From: Rhynchonema sp. JSB1_4
Lineage: Eukaryota; Nematoda; Chromadorea; Monhysterida; Xyalidae
Length of the DNA stretch: 64,000 nucleotides
Direction: 5' to 3'
Assembly: GCA_030248065.1 (NCBI GenBank)
Contig: JASAMV010003527.1
Location: forward strand, 44,263-108,262
Positions 35,660-47,293 of this stretch are shown here, piece after piece; positions within the stretch are counted from its first letter, which is position 1; every line of letters starts with the position of its first letter. The position numbers and the translations under genes were made by a program. The notes beneath the pieces are model-generated. The model saw nothing but the letters and a program-made list of their open reading frames with translations, did no database searches and was not told the origin of the DNA.

Positions 35660-36462
35660 ATGGGGGGGATTCCCCCCCTAAGGGGTATCTATCTCGAGTC
35701 AACCCTTAGGGGGGATGGGGGAAGGGTATCTATCTCGAGCCGACCCCAAAGAGTATCTCGAGTAAGCAGATTTATGGTTTTCAAAGGCAAAAATGGGTGT
35801 TTTTCGACCTCGGGACCCCCAAAAATCGCGCGCAAACACCCAAAAATGGTCATTTTAGGCCAATTTTCGGCAAAAATGTCAAAAAGTACCCATTTCGGAA
35901 ATTTTTGGAAAAAAACCGTTTTTTTCCAATAGTTGCCGCTTGGAAAAATTTCCGGAAAAATAAAAACGTATTTTTCCGGGCCTCGGAAAAAAAACGGTTT
36001 TTTTTCGGTTTTTTTCCGGAAAAAAAACGGTTTTTTTTCCGGCCCGCAAGTATACCCCCCTACCATTAGGGTATCTTGGGTCGATTGGCCTGCCACCACA
36101 CTGGTCAACACCTTGGCCAAGTACTACACTGGGGGATGTTACTTAGGGGGGCTCTATTAATTCACTGACCCCTTTTTTGGGGGGCTGTATTACGGGGGGG
36201 CTCTATTCCGGGGGGCTGTGTTTAGGTTTTTACGGTATATTTTCAACAACAAAACAGCATCTTCGTTTTCTTCAACTTTTATTTTAGTTACGATTAGGAG
36301 ATAAAAATCTTTGGAAAATCATCCAGGTGCCCTTGATCATCAGGTTTAACCGTTACACGCAGCTGGCTGTGTGTGCATTAATTAATACACGTGTGTGTAT
36401 TAGACAGCAGCAGCGCTAGATATAAGTATCAGCGGCTAGACGGGAGCGTGTGTCGGTTCGCT

Positions 36463-36537
36463 GGCTCAGCGGTGAAGGCGTTGGAGTTGGACTCGTGCCT
36501 GCGGGACCGCCGGTTCGAGTCCCGCCGGCGCCGGTGA
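36463..36537 (+). tRNA. tRNA-like sequence (pol III A and B boxes), probably pseudogene or SINE head
   Basis: TGGCTCAGCGGTGAAGGCG is a good A box and GGTTCGAGTCC a good B box, at tRNA-like spacing. The presumed acceptor ends pair only in part and no convincing anticodon stem forms, so it is called tRNA-derived rather than a working tRNA. It is followed by a T-rich tract, as pol III termination needs. Confidence 0.45.
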
Positions 36538-36669
36538 AATTTTTTGTTTTTTTGGCTTTTTTTGGTTAAAACTAATTTATACATGCACAAAATGATGCGA
36601 AATAGTGCTTATAACAGTGAAATCGGGGTTGGGATGTCAAAACATAGCCATCATTTTTTGTTTGTTTTC

Positions 36670-36770
36670 TTGAGCTTAGCCTTAGGCTTGGGCTTAGGCT
36701 TTGGCTTAGGCTTAGGCCTAGGCTTAGGCTTAGGCTTAGGCCTACGCCTAGGCTTCTTGGGCTTTGGGCT
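36670..36770 (+). repeat. Degenerate interstitial TTAGGC array
   Basis: About a dozen near-copies of TTAGGC (for example GGCTTAGGCTTAGGC) run in one orientation with variants TTGGGC, TTTGGC and CCTAGGC. TTAGGC is the nematode telomere unit (established). Translation gives a Leu-Gly run in a 132-residue frame that I do not regard as a gene. A short related patch, AAGCTTAGGCTTAAGC, lies near 3212. Confidence 0.7.
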
Positions 36771-36873
36771 TAAACGTAATCTGAAGCGGCTGGCCTCAAA
36801 ACGCCGTTTTCTGCCTTTTATAGGCGTGGATGATTTTCCAAAGATTTTTAACTCCTCTTTTAGTTACGTATTG

Positions 36874-37151
36874 TATTGGTTGCACAATGACTTTATAAGA
36901 ATTGGTCAAATTTTTTTCCTGAATTGTAAAGAGGGAAAGTGACGGGGTGGTGACGTTGCGTTGCGTGATCGCACACAAAGCATGTAGTAAAGAGAATGTT
37001 TCAGACCTGCGGCAACGTGGTTGATCTGCTAGATTATTTTCAGCTGAAAATGTTTTGTGAAAATCACAAATAGCACAGTAGTTAAGAGAGACTGAACGTG
37101 AAATCAGGATTGATTTTGATGAATTCTTATATGGTCATTGTGCGACCAATA
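36874..37151. mobile_element. Small TIR element, family 1 (copy b)
   Basis: Ends TATTGGTTGCACAATGACT and its inverse GTCATTGTGCGACCAATA. The sequence is the inverse complement of the element at 859-1137 with scattered differences; size 278 against 279 bp. Non-coding. Confidence 0.82.
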
Positions 37152-37853
37152 TATAAGTCGAGCGTACAGTCAAGTAAAAATCACCAACCTTGTTCATTCA
37201 GGCATGATCTTTCCGCTCGCTGCTGTGCTCCCGCTGTTGTACAAAATATCAATAACTGAAGTCATAGCCAGGTTCACGGTGAGGTCATGTTTACGAAATT
37301 CTGTATTTATGAATCGGGTACTGCCTTAGCCTAGGTAAACCCAGGCATAAGGTTCAAACAGCTGGACAAGAGCTTCAAGCAGCGTGTTAGAATTATTCGG
37401 GCTCAGTCATGCTTTTAGGTGTTAGGCTTAGCTGCGATGTCAGAATAGTTTCTATAATCGTTTTCAGCGCCACTGGAAACCCCAGGAACAGTTTCATCTC
37501 ATTCCGGTGCCCATTCAGAACTTTTCTGGCTTAGTCCCGTATATTTCGGGAGTGCCCTGCGTAGCACGTGATGCTCATTTCCTTGTTGCTTTGCTTTACA
37601 TGCCAATCCACCAACTGCATCCACCGCACAATTTGGCGCCCAATAAGGAAACTTTCAGCAGGCACTCACGAAACCATCGGTCAAATTTTTAGCGGATTAA
37701 CCTATTATCATTATGTTGCGAGTGTCGAGTTCATACACACTTGCACCCATAACGTGTTATGAATAAAACAGCGGTGGAATAAACAATGGGGGCAAAGCTA
37801 GCGGCCGAGCAGCAGCAAAAATGAACGATTAAAAACAGCGGGGAAAACACAAT

Positions 37854-38046
37854 AAAGGCAAACTACACCAACACGAGCTTGATTTCGCAGCTGGCAGAAT
37901 GGTGACATTCTGACGTGGCTGCTGATTTGGGAAATGTTACACGTTGAAGAACACAAAGTGGAGCATGATCATTTTCTCTTTCTATTCGTTTTGAAAACAC
38001 AGCACGTTCGAAATTGGGCTCGCTCGTGTTGGTGTAGTTTGCCTTT
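37854..38046. mobile_element. 193-bp TIR element with 25-bp perfect ends
   Basis: The first 25 bases (AAAGGCAAACTACACCAACA...) are exactly inverted at 38022-38046. Flanks ACAAT and ACAAC suggest a short target duplication. Non-coding interior. Confidence 0.8.
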
Positions 38047-38122
38047 ACAACAACGCCGGGGGGATGCAGCAGGTTCCGACCCAACACAACTCGAGACGAT
38101 CTAGGTTAGTGTGTGCTGTCTG

Positions 38123-38320
38123 GGGCAGACTTAGGTTAAGCACGGAAACCGGGACACGGAAATAATTCCCATACAAAATTATTTCACTCATTTCCGTGCC
38201 GCGGAAATATTTCACGTGATTTTGAAAATTTTTATCCGTGATTTTGAAAATTTTTCACGGAACACAAAACACGGAAATATTTTCGTGTTCCGGTTTCCGT
38301 GTTGAACCCAAGACCGCCCT
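38123..38320. mobile_element. TIR element, family 4 (short copy)
   Basis: The left end GGGGCAGACTTAGGTTAAG and right end TTGAACCCAAGACCGCCC are inverted, followed inward by CACGGAAACCGG and its inverse. Same family as the longer element at 59725-60447, but lacking its interior core. Confidence 0.75.
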
Positions 38321-39490
38321 CACAAAATTTTTAAACCGGGCCCGTGGACCATAAACTCGCAAAGTATAATACGGAACCGCTTCTATTCAAAACTTGGATG
38401 AATTTCGAAACTGTTTTTGTACCCGCTGTTTTTTCACCCCTGTTATTATACACTGGCTTATCAGAAAGGCTATTCTTTCGGCTGTTTTTTTCCATTGCTC
38501 TTCTTCCCAGCTGTTTTTTCTAAACTGTTATTGCTCCCGCATCCGCTGTTTTTTCCACCGCTGTATTGTCCGTACCCCATCGCCGTTGCCCTGTGGCGTT
38601 GCGTGTAATTTAGCCGTTTAGGCGAGACTTTTCTGTTGTCAAACAAACGACGTCGTGGAAACGCGCACACCTTTGGGCTCTATGCTCGGCAAAAAAAAAT
38701 TTCACCGTCATTCTGGATGAGCTCATTCCTCAAATCTTTTCAGCTTTCACCAGCCCCTTGAAATGCTTTATGTATGTATAATGAGAGATGCAGATCATAA
38801 CTGTACACCATAAACCAAAGCAAGGAAGCAGTTGAGCATTTTTAGTTTTTTTGACGGCAAACCCGCGGACAAGCTCAGTTTTTTCTGCTTTGCGCATTTT
38901 GGTTTTGACACGTTGTCACATTGGCTCCTTTGTTTGATCTAGCCATCTGTCCATTTACTCACAGATACTAGTCAAAAATGGCTTGATGTCACTTGCTGGC
39001 AAATGCCCGAATAACTTTGACTCGGACTCGGTTTTATGTGCTCTTGAACGCCAGTCACTTGCTGTGATAGGTTTAGGTTCATTACTTCACGTTTTGAATG
39101 CGCCAAGCGTGAACTTCGTTTATTGAAAACTGTCATCAGTGTTTCGTAGTCTGCCTGACTGATGTTTCACATTTGAGGCCACAAAAAGCGTCATTCATAT
39201 CAATCAAACAGATCGTGCAAATCAACGGAAATATTGTCAGGAACCCACTTGAGTTTAGTTTACAAAAATTGAATAAACAATCATGATCACACCAAACTAT
39301 TGTAATAAGATTCTGGAATATCGAGCCAGTCGCCAGGAGCAACAAAAGCGAGCAAAACTGCTTTTAAGCTCCTGTGCGTTTCTTTTGGTGTTACAATCTC
39401 TTCGTAGTTTTAGTCTACAAGTTCCCGAGAAAAACTTTTAAGTAAACAAAAATAGAGCCAAAGCAATTATTAGTAAACTATTATACATAC

Positions 39491-41527
39491 CTAGATGTAT
39501 ACGATGAGGCTCACTACGTTAGCAGTCATAAAGACTGCCAGAAAAATAAGATCGAGTTTCTGAAAGCCTTTCTTGATCTGTTCATCAATACCACTGTCAC
39601 CATTGAGCTTGTCGCATAATTTCGCAATTTCCAATGCCAAATCAGAAATTGATTTTGATTGCTCTCGTTTCTCAGAACTGGCCGATGTTTCACGACTTGT
39701 GTGAGAGGATATGATACCAGATTTCCTCCCCTTCAAGCAGATCCAGGGTTGTTTGCCGACCGTTGTGCACCAGGCATGTGCTTGCATCAAGACAACAGCA
39801 ACGACCGTGCCACTAGTGCACATCAGGAGTTGAATGAGAAAGAAGTAACCTAAAACCATGCAGTAACTGTTCGGGTTTCAGAACAATGCAGGGTGGGGGA
39901 AAGCAAACAACTTTACCCAACATCGGGAATTGCTGAAAGTTGCGTGGCAACGTGTCCGATACGGCCATAAGCATGACCGCAATGGCGAGCAGCGCCGTCA
40001 AGCCGAGGGTCACCTGTAAACTAGGGCACTGCTGTGTTTGTGGACGACCTTTACACCAAACTGACGTTTACACCGTCTCGAAAAGTCCACCCTGGGTTTC
40101 CTCTTAATGTCAGGCCTTGTCTTTTCATTAAGCATTTGGTTACAACATTTTGAATATGTCCATATGCCTTGCTTTTTCATTTCTGTCGCGTTGATGCGTG
40201 CTCGGTGTGAACAGTCCCAGCAGCGCAATGCTGGTCACAATCCACGTGGGCACCAACTGTGTCCAAACGTAGAACTCTGGTCGTCGCGCTATTTTCAGGG
40301 AGCGAACGTACACATCGAACACATCTTTGGTTTCCTGATTGTCCATGTCGTAGGTCATTTGCTCAATCGATGCACTGCATCCGATCACTTGGAACTCTGA
40401 ATTTGGGGTATATTTTCGGGAACTTGACTTTCGACTATACGGCTTTTGAACGAAAAGGAAACGATTGTTTTTGTCGATGCAAGCTGACCAGTGCCACTGG
40501 CTTTGGCGCAGTGTCCGATGTGCATGGCCATGTGTTGTTGCAAACGAAGCTCCTTGATTGGATGATTCCATGACGTGTAGTTGGTCACACAGGTCTGAAA
40601 TAGAAGTGGTCCAAGGCCTTTGAACTCCGTTCTCTCTTCATGGCCCGTCGAAAGCAAACGATTGCGGCCGTGACAAGGACGAAATATGCCTCAATTTTCG
40701 ATTATGTAGTTCAAAACAATTAGTGGAAAGTGACCAACTTGAACATCGTTCGGAAAGTCACGCACATCGAATTCGCACTCAAACACCATGATAGCGGGCA
40801 GGTACAGCTGTACAGTGCCATCTGACAGGACGTACACAAACAATCGATCCTCATCGGGCATCAACGACTGCTCGTTGTTGCTGTACACACGCTCCGATCC
40901 CAGTTTTCAATTTATAGATGATTGTTGTAAGTAGCTAATCAAGAAGTTCAGTGCCAACAAAATCAAGATGCCTTGTGTTCGAGTGCAACATCGTGTGAAG
41001 GCGTCGACTAACATGTTCTGCGACAGAACGTCAGGCGTCCACACTTTGCTCGCCAGCAGCATTGTGCCTGTGATATTGTCGAAATCGACGGGATTCCAGC
41101 TCAGATGCGCATCTTGCCAGTACTGAAAAATGGCTTTGGTTTGAAGGAAAGGCGCAACAGTTGGTGGACTGACCATCACTCGATATCCTTTTGCGGTCAC
41201 CGTCTCATCCGCCTGGTCCTGTAAGAATGTTGATTGTGTGACTCAAAAAGTCAAACATCTGAATCTGAGAGACGGTTTGACGAAGTGCAACCTTCCCATA
41301 AAGCTCAGTTTGCATATACCTACCACTTTCATCATGTTGCTAATGGGTGCGTAAAACTTCACAATAATTGGCTGACTGTTGTTTGGATAAGGTGCGATGC
41401 TGCTATCATAACCAGCCAGCAAATGTTTCGACAGCCGTTTCAGTGTGGCTCGTTGACTTGCAACCAGAACAACTGGCACTAGATGATGGCAGTAACAAGT
41501 GACAGTCAAAACGAAGGCAGTTTTCAT
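39491..41527 (-). CDS. Cys-loop ligand-gated ion channel subunit, nicotinic-like
   Basis: Pentameric ligand-gated channel subunit of the plasma membrane, about 465 residues, normal for the family. Exons (minus): 41527-41324, 41218 to about 41011, about 40888-40739, 40594-40441, 40396-40173, 40013-39917, 39849-39491; the junction between exons 2 and 3 is the only one not settled. The start MKTAFVLTVTCYCHH is a plausible signal peptide. The extracellular part has WTPDV and an exact Cys-loop, C then EFDVRDFPNDVQT then C, split by an intron. TM1 (FYVWTQLVPTWIVTSIALL), TM2 (VTLGLTALLAIAVMLMAV), TM3 (GYFFLIQLLMCTSGTVVAV) and TM4 (LDLIFLAVFMTANVVSL) are in order. Glu-Lys just before TM2 suggests cation selectivity. 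No vicinal Cys pair is seen (GCSASIEQM), so it is probably not an alpha-type subunit. One intron is 44 bases; the one before TM2 uses a GC donor. Confidence 0.88.
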
Positions 41528-41529
41528 TC

Positions 41530-44500
41530 TTGAGCTGTTTTCGGTGGCTATCTTGCGACAGTTGAATCTGCGTCAAGATTCAGAACATACTGTACAGTAC
41601 GTTTGAAACTGCGTACAGCAATCGAGTTTCATTACCATGCTTCGCACATAAATCGATTTTTTTTCATTTTTTAAGATTAAAATTGATTCAATTTTATGGT
41701 GCCCCTCTGGTACCTTAAGACTCGAATGCTTTTTGATCTGAATTCAGGTTAAAAGCAGTTACAAATTTTAAGTATCAGTGAATACTTCAGAACTGTAATT
41801 TATCTTAATCTTAAAAATGAAACAATCGATATGCGTATGAGAAGCATGATGGTCAGTTTTAACCTGAAAGTAACTCTAACTCGATTGCTTTGCACAGTTT
41901 CAGAAAAATATGGTTTGTGCGCGATGCGCTTACGAACTTGTGAATTCAAATGATCTGCTCAATGTCATATACGTGTAGGTGTTGTTGACGTGACCATCTA
42001 TCGTAACCGGGGTTACCAATGGGCTTGTAAGCCATTAGCAGCGTCAATGTCATCACATTGCTTCATAAAGGTTATTTGCATTTATGAATATAGGGCCTTT
42101 GGTACATCATCGGTCTTGTTTTCTCACACACTATCAAGGCTAATGCATAATGCTCACGCCCAAGCCAGACGAAAAAGGTTGGTTTCGTGACGAGCTTCGA
42201 GTGAGCACAAACGGCAGAAAGGAAAACAATAGAAATCAAAGTGTGAAGTTCATGCGAGGCTTCACGGAAGTGGGATGTAGCAAGCTGTTAAAGTCAAAAC
42301 TGTCCCCTTTTTTAGTGATTACCTTCAGGCCTTGGATCACCGATCTCATAGGGTCTGATCGAATTTCAAGAGTTGAACTCGGGTTAGTAAACCACTGACA
42401 ATATTGGGGGGTTGTTTGTTCCATGCGGCACGTTTTCTCTCTCTGTTGCCACTTGTAAAGACAAGTTGCGCTGGAGAGTCTTAGAAAATTAGATCATTTT
42501 ACCGGCCAAGATCATTTTACCGGCCAGTGCGGCTGGATATACACACTTATGATATGCCCAGCTCATGAATATAACAGGCCGCCCCCACGATATGGCTTAG
42601 TTTTATAAATTGATTGAACTTGTAGGTCAGCATGCCAGGTTCCAACCATTTTGACGGTTGAAAGATCACTTTTTCACAATTGGCTTAGCACATTTTGCGC
42701 CGCTACTCTTTCACGTCAGTTTTCAGCTTTCACTCGGCAAAGGACCGTTTTCTCATAGTTGTTCTTCTTGTTTATTGACCTTTATAGTTTCTTTAACACA
42801 TTCATGCGAAAGTGCACAACAGGTGGATTTTCCACGAGATTTGTGTAGATGACAACTGTTAAAGGAACATGTGTCAATATTGAAGTGGCCAGTCATGAGC
42901 GTTTATCAGTGCTTTCTGCAAGTCCCATCTTTTGGAACGTTTGACGTGCATACTAAATTACTACTGTTGTCTACCACTCACAGACTGTGGCAGCTGGCAG
43001 GCTCATGTCATCAATGATTGGATTTTGGATATAATTTTTTAAAACAAAAGTTAAATCGCTGTGCGAGTGTGCGCCCAACGTTCATTAAATTAAGCACAGT
43101 TGACTTGTCAAAAAAGTTTCTAGTTGACAAATGCCTGCCAACACAAGAGTGTTTCATTCTGCCACAAGGAACGAAAGACTGTCAAAAGTAACAGCACAAA
43201 CTGGATTCATCGTTCAGTGTTCCTGCCGACAAGGTGTGTGTGTGTATGTGGTGCACAATTGAGATCAAAATAATGGCTGTTTCGCAAATGATGGTTTGCC
43301 ATGTTACACATGTTATATATATTTATGGTGTCTTTCCCTGATGCGGCGTGATCCATCATTGTTCCATTACAATACATCTCTATCTCTCGCGTTCGCGTTT
43401 GAGCTCATTCCTTGATGCCAAAAAACGCCAAGCGAGCCCTCAGCCCTGAGTTCCATCCGAGCCACAAAGAAAGTCTTTTAAAAACCTGAGACTTGGAACG
43501 GAGTATCTGCCGCCTTCTGTTGGTCATGTGCTCCTGGCATAACTTCATTACTGTATGTATGGTCCTTGCTTTATAGAAACTGCCCGTTTGAGATTTACCG
43601 CTCACACCAACTTCAAGTACAGTGTTCCCTCTTTATAGTGACACGATCTGAACTTGGCATTTATTGTCATTATTCACTATTATACCATAGATGGTAACTA
43701 GCGTTAACGACAGGTTGCAACCAAAATCTGGCCAAAAATATTCAAAAGCTTCACGGTATAAGAGGGTGGTGCACTGTTATTTGTCGGTGTCTCTGATTGG
43801 GGCTACCCGATAGTTCGAGCATGCATGTAGTTGCCCGGTTCGGCCCTGGCGCCTGCACCAATAATTTTATCATGATGTATGCGAGCTTCCGACCAAGTGC
43901 TTGTACGTATCTTTCCACTCTCCGAACCAAATGCGAGTCCGCAGAAAATATGATGTCTGATAAGACGGTAAAGTTCTCGTGGACATGGTATGTACAGTAG
44001 GTACATACATCCATTCCAAGATGTGGTTCCCGCGCACTGTAGCAAGTTGTGTCTAGCACCGGAATCGCAACCTTTGGGAAGTATACCTACTTTACCGAGG
44101 TTTAGGCTCAGTGGCAGCTATAGTCGGTTTGTACATACACACATGTCCAATCCAAGGCTACTGATGCGTAAGTTTTCAATCAAGCCGTTTTTCACGCCTT
44201 TGGATTGGCTTGATAATCATCCTGTGGTACTGCAGACGTTTCGCTCGTGCGTGACAAATCTGCTTACAAAGCCGCTTTTTAGCTCACACCTTGACTTGGT
44301 TGGTAGAACATGCCGAGCTTATTTGGTTATACATGTTCTTTTTTCCTCGTGTGTCGTGTTCATTTCATCAAGCGGCAAGTCCAGCACACGCGTTTCACAG
44401 CTCAAACACCCATGTCAAGTCAAACCATTTATTTTGTCTCAGACACAAAATATATTTTTGCATCAAATAACAATAAAACAATAAACTCAGTCTGGAGATT

Positions 44501-44960
44501 TCGATCAATTTTTGTGATTTATGATTGTCTTTTTAAAAACCGTGTTTTTTGTATCCCGTTGCGTTCTTCGTCAAACTGCCGTAGTTGGCTTTGGAATTTC
44601 CTTTGCTTGTGGAAAGGTTACTTCTGGACGGTACGATGTGCGTGCCTTCCATCATAATAAGGTTACGTGTGACTTTCCATGCGAACGAATTGCCACTGCA
44701 TCAGATGGATACTTTTGTCACGATGACCGTGGCTGGGAGCCCTTACCACATGGCCCTCATCCTACATGACACGCAAAACGAAACCAAAAAGTAAATTTTG
44801 ATTAATGCCTGGGAACTCACACTGCCTTATACTATCTCATTAGCGCCCACCATATGAACCACATTACATGGCCAGAGATATGTGAACTTTACTGGCAACA
44901 CGTGCCTTTGGTTTCCTACAAAGCATGACCGCGCACTCGGTTCGTGAGCTGAGATAAACT
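41530..44960. other. Intergenic, no gene recognised
   Basis: No exon chain fits a known family. The 14-base phrase GATCATTTTACCGG is directly repeated near 42492 and 42510. A frame at 44513-44769 ends in a Cys-bearing stretch (VTCDFPCERIATASDGYFC) and might be a terminal exon, but I found no partner exons. The frames at 43751-44059 overlap on both strands and have no family resemblance. Confidence 0.4.
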
Positions 44961-44984
44961 ACGTACTGTAAGTATCGGAGCTAT

Positions 44985-45640
44985 AGCACGGTAGTGCTAA
45001 GCGACGGCATCAATCCTTTCGCGAGTTCAAGAATGAAAACTCACGCCATTTTTCGAAAATGTAGCTTGAGAAACCCAAATTGCACACAACTTGTACGGCG
45101 TGGTCTTACAGGTTCACGCAATTATTCATCCCGCTGCGTGCCCACACGCGCGATTGCGGGCAAGATATGGTCGACATTTTTGACAATAACGGGTCGGGAA
45201 CCAAACATTACTTGCTGACAGCAAAAATGTTGATATTGCGGGGTTTTCATACACGAGAAACGCGATGGTGCTATCGCCGATTTCATATAGGTCCACGTCT
45301 GAGACCGGTTTCAGACCCCGACAAGGAGTTTCGTACGTGAGGTGTGCTCGCTGGTGCCAAGTGCAGACGAAAACGTGCTTTTTGTGTGGAAAGAGTGCCT
45401 CTCGAAGTAAATCTCATCAAGAAGTTGGGTTACTGGAAATGTTCTAAATGCGTATGGGTTTTTGTACGCGTAAACATGATTATGTTATCGCCGGTCTCAC
45501 AAGTGCACGTCTGAGACCGGTTTCAGACCCGACAAGGAGTGTTGTGCGTGAAGTGTGCTCGCCGGTGCCGGTATTGGCCAGAGGTTGATGTTTCAGCACG
45601 GAATGACACCCCATTTAGTGTGTTCGTTGGTGCGTTTTTA
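44985..45640 (+). repeat. Repeat family 5 (copy a), with internal direct duplication
   Basis: Shares with 52250-52790, in opposite orientation, the phrases CACGCCATTTT, AACTTGTACGGCGTGG and TGGTGCTATCGCC with GAGACCGGTTTCAGACC. Within copy a, the segment with GTGCTATCGCCGATTTCA and GAGACCGGTTTCAGACCC near 45270-45320 recurs near 45487-45530. Fragments of frames read across it have no family match. Probably a decayed dispersed element. Confidence 0.6.
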
Positions 45641-46196
45641 TCCATAAACTTGAAACTCACAACTGCAGTGGCGTTTGATTAGAAATGCTGTTGGTGCAAA
45701 CAAATTTTATGCATATTTTTAGGGAACTGCATATTTTGTGTTTGGTTTTTTTGTATTTGTTCATAATAACGCTTAATAACGGCACAAGAAGGAAATATGC
45801 CGCACGGGCATATAAAAGTCCGATACTAGAAAAGTTTGATTTCGAACTTCACACTGTAGTCGAAAAGGTCAGTGTTAAAAAGGTCGTTCGGTTCTTCGGA
45901 ACAATGCCATGCCATATACGGTCCTGTTAAACTACGTACATATCATGTTTGAAGTACCATGCAGTCCCCTGTTTATCGGGGGATCCGCGGTAGCGCATGT
46001 CCCATATGGTTGTCCGGAGTTAGTGCCGACAGCAAAAATTTTCACTGGCCAGTAATTCCACAACAAAGCACCGATGGTTTGAATATTTAACCACAAGGTG
46101 CCTTAGGCCACCCTACACCTGCGTTCAAAATTTGACGTTGATCGGTACCAGCGTCGTGGAATTACGGTACCCAACGCCTCTCAAAAAGTGCAAAAA

Positions 46197-46243
46197 CGTT
46201 CTTCTTCTTCTTTCTTTCTTTCTTTCTTTCTTTCTTTTTTTCC
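46197..46243. repeat. TTTC microsatellite
   Basis: A run of CTT units passes into about six TTTC units and then a T run. Simple sequence only. Confidence 0.9.
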
Positions 46244-46319
46244 GGCAAAATGTTCGTTCAAAACTCAGGGATACATCGGACGAGAAATCTGTCGCGGTAC
46301 AGGGGGTTTTGAAGGTCGA

Positions 46320-47115
46320 GAAACTCGGTGGTGACATTGGTTTTTGGATCCAGTACTTTTCGGAGTCAGAACCGGAACTGGAACCGGAACTCAGTATTTA
46401 GCCATGCAAATAAGTCGCACAATACTGGTCTGGTCATAAAGACAGTGCGTGCGGTATATAGGTTTTCGGGGTCGAGAAATCAAATGGTGACATTGGCTTT
46501 TGAATCCAGAGCTCTTCGGAGCCAGAACCGGAACTGGAACCAGAACTCAATATTTAGCCATGCAAATAAGTCGCACAATACTGGTCTAATCATAAAGACA
46601 GTGCGTGCGGTATATAGGTTTTCGGGGTCTAGAAATCTAATGGTGACATTGGCTTTTGAATCCTGAGCTCTTCGGTGCCAGAACCGGAACTGGAACCGGA
46701 ACTCAATATTTAGCAATGCAATTAAGCCGCACAATACTGCTTTAATCATGAAGCCAGTAGGTGCGGAACATAGGTTTTCAGGGTCGAGAAATCTAATGGT
46801 GACATTGGTTTTTACATCCAGAGCCCTTCGGAGCCAGAATCAGAACTGGAACCGGAACTCAGTATTTATCAAGCAAATAAGTCGCACAATACTGGTCTGA
46901 TCATAAAGACAGTGCGTGCGGTATATAGGTTTTCGGCGTCGAGAAACCCAACGGTGGCATTGGTTTTTAAATCTGGAACTTTTGGGAGCCAGAACCGGAA
47001 TTAGACCCGGAACTCAGTATTGATCAATGCGAATAAATAGTGTAATAGTGATCTGATCTCCAATAATGTGTCAGCTGTTTATGTTTCTGGGGTCGGGGAA
47101 CCGATGGTGTGACAT
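46320..47115 (+). repeat. Tandem array, 156-bp unit, about five copies
   Basis: The landmark GTGACATTGG occurs at 46331, 46487, 46643 and 46799, then as GTGGCATTGG at 46954, and decays near 47107, giving periods of 156, 156, 156, 155 and about 153. Each unit holds GAACCGGAACTGGAACC, GTCGCACAATACTG and GTGCGTGCGGTATATAGG. Divergence grows toward the right end. Open frames in the array follow from 156 being a multiple of three and are not taken as genes. Confidence 0.9.
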
Positions 47116-47293
47116 CGCTTTTTTAGCTCTGACTTGATTGAGGTGTAAAACAGTAACATGAATACAGTAAAACCACCACAAGGTGAAGCTCTACATAGTG
47201 AATTCCTCTGTATAGTGAACGAATTATCAGTGTGATGATATGTATTTTCCGTCCACCGAATGAGAAAATGCGCTTACTCGATATAAAACAAAA

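Larger units (their letters stand above)
32960..36240. mobile_element. Nest of hAT-type non-autonomous elements with private subterminal words
   Basis: A 3.3 kb stack of inserted elements. Outer flanks near 32972 (ACCGTAAAAAACCTAAAT) and 36215-36232 (its inverse) with the word CTCTATTAATTCACTGACC on both sides suggest one split host element. Inside lie elements with CAGTGTAGT or CAGTGGTGTAGC ends, each with its own repeated subterminal word next to G or C runs: GTTGACGATAGATAGAT, GGTACAGTAGGTAGGTTGCC, TACTTACCTACC/TACCTCTCACAA, GGGGGTTCTATTAATGGG, GGTACACTAACCGCCGCG and GTATCTATCTCGAG. Their A/T-rich cores share CAAAAATCGCGCGC. The long frame at 34391-35005 crosses element boundaries and is not coding. 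Three well delimited members are listed separately. Confidence 0.8.

Noticed and set aside
36544..36942. 132-residue frame with a Leu-Gly run
   Set aside because: The run is the translation of degenerate TTAGGC repeats; the rest is a MITE end.
43751..44059. Overlapping frames of 102, 80 and 67 residues
   Set aside because: They overlap on both strands, have no splice partners and no recognised domain.
46480..46749. Frames through the 156-bp array on both strands
   Set aside because: A period divisible by three keeps frames open by chance; copies are not conserved as protein.
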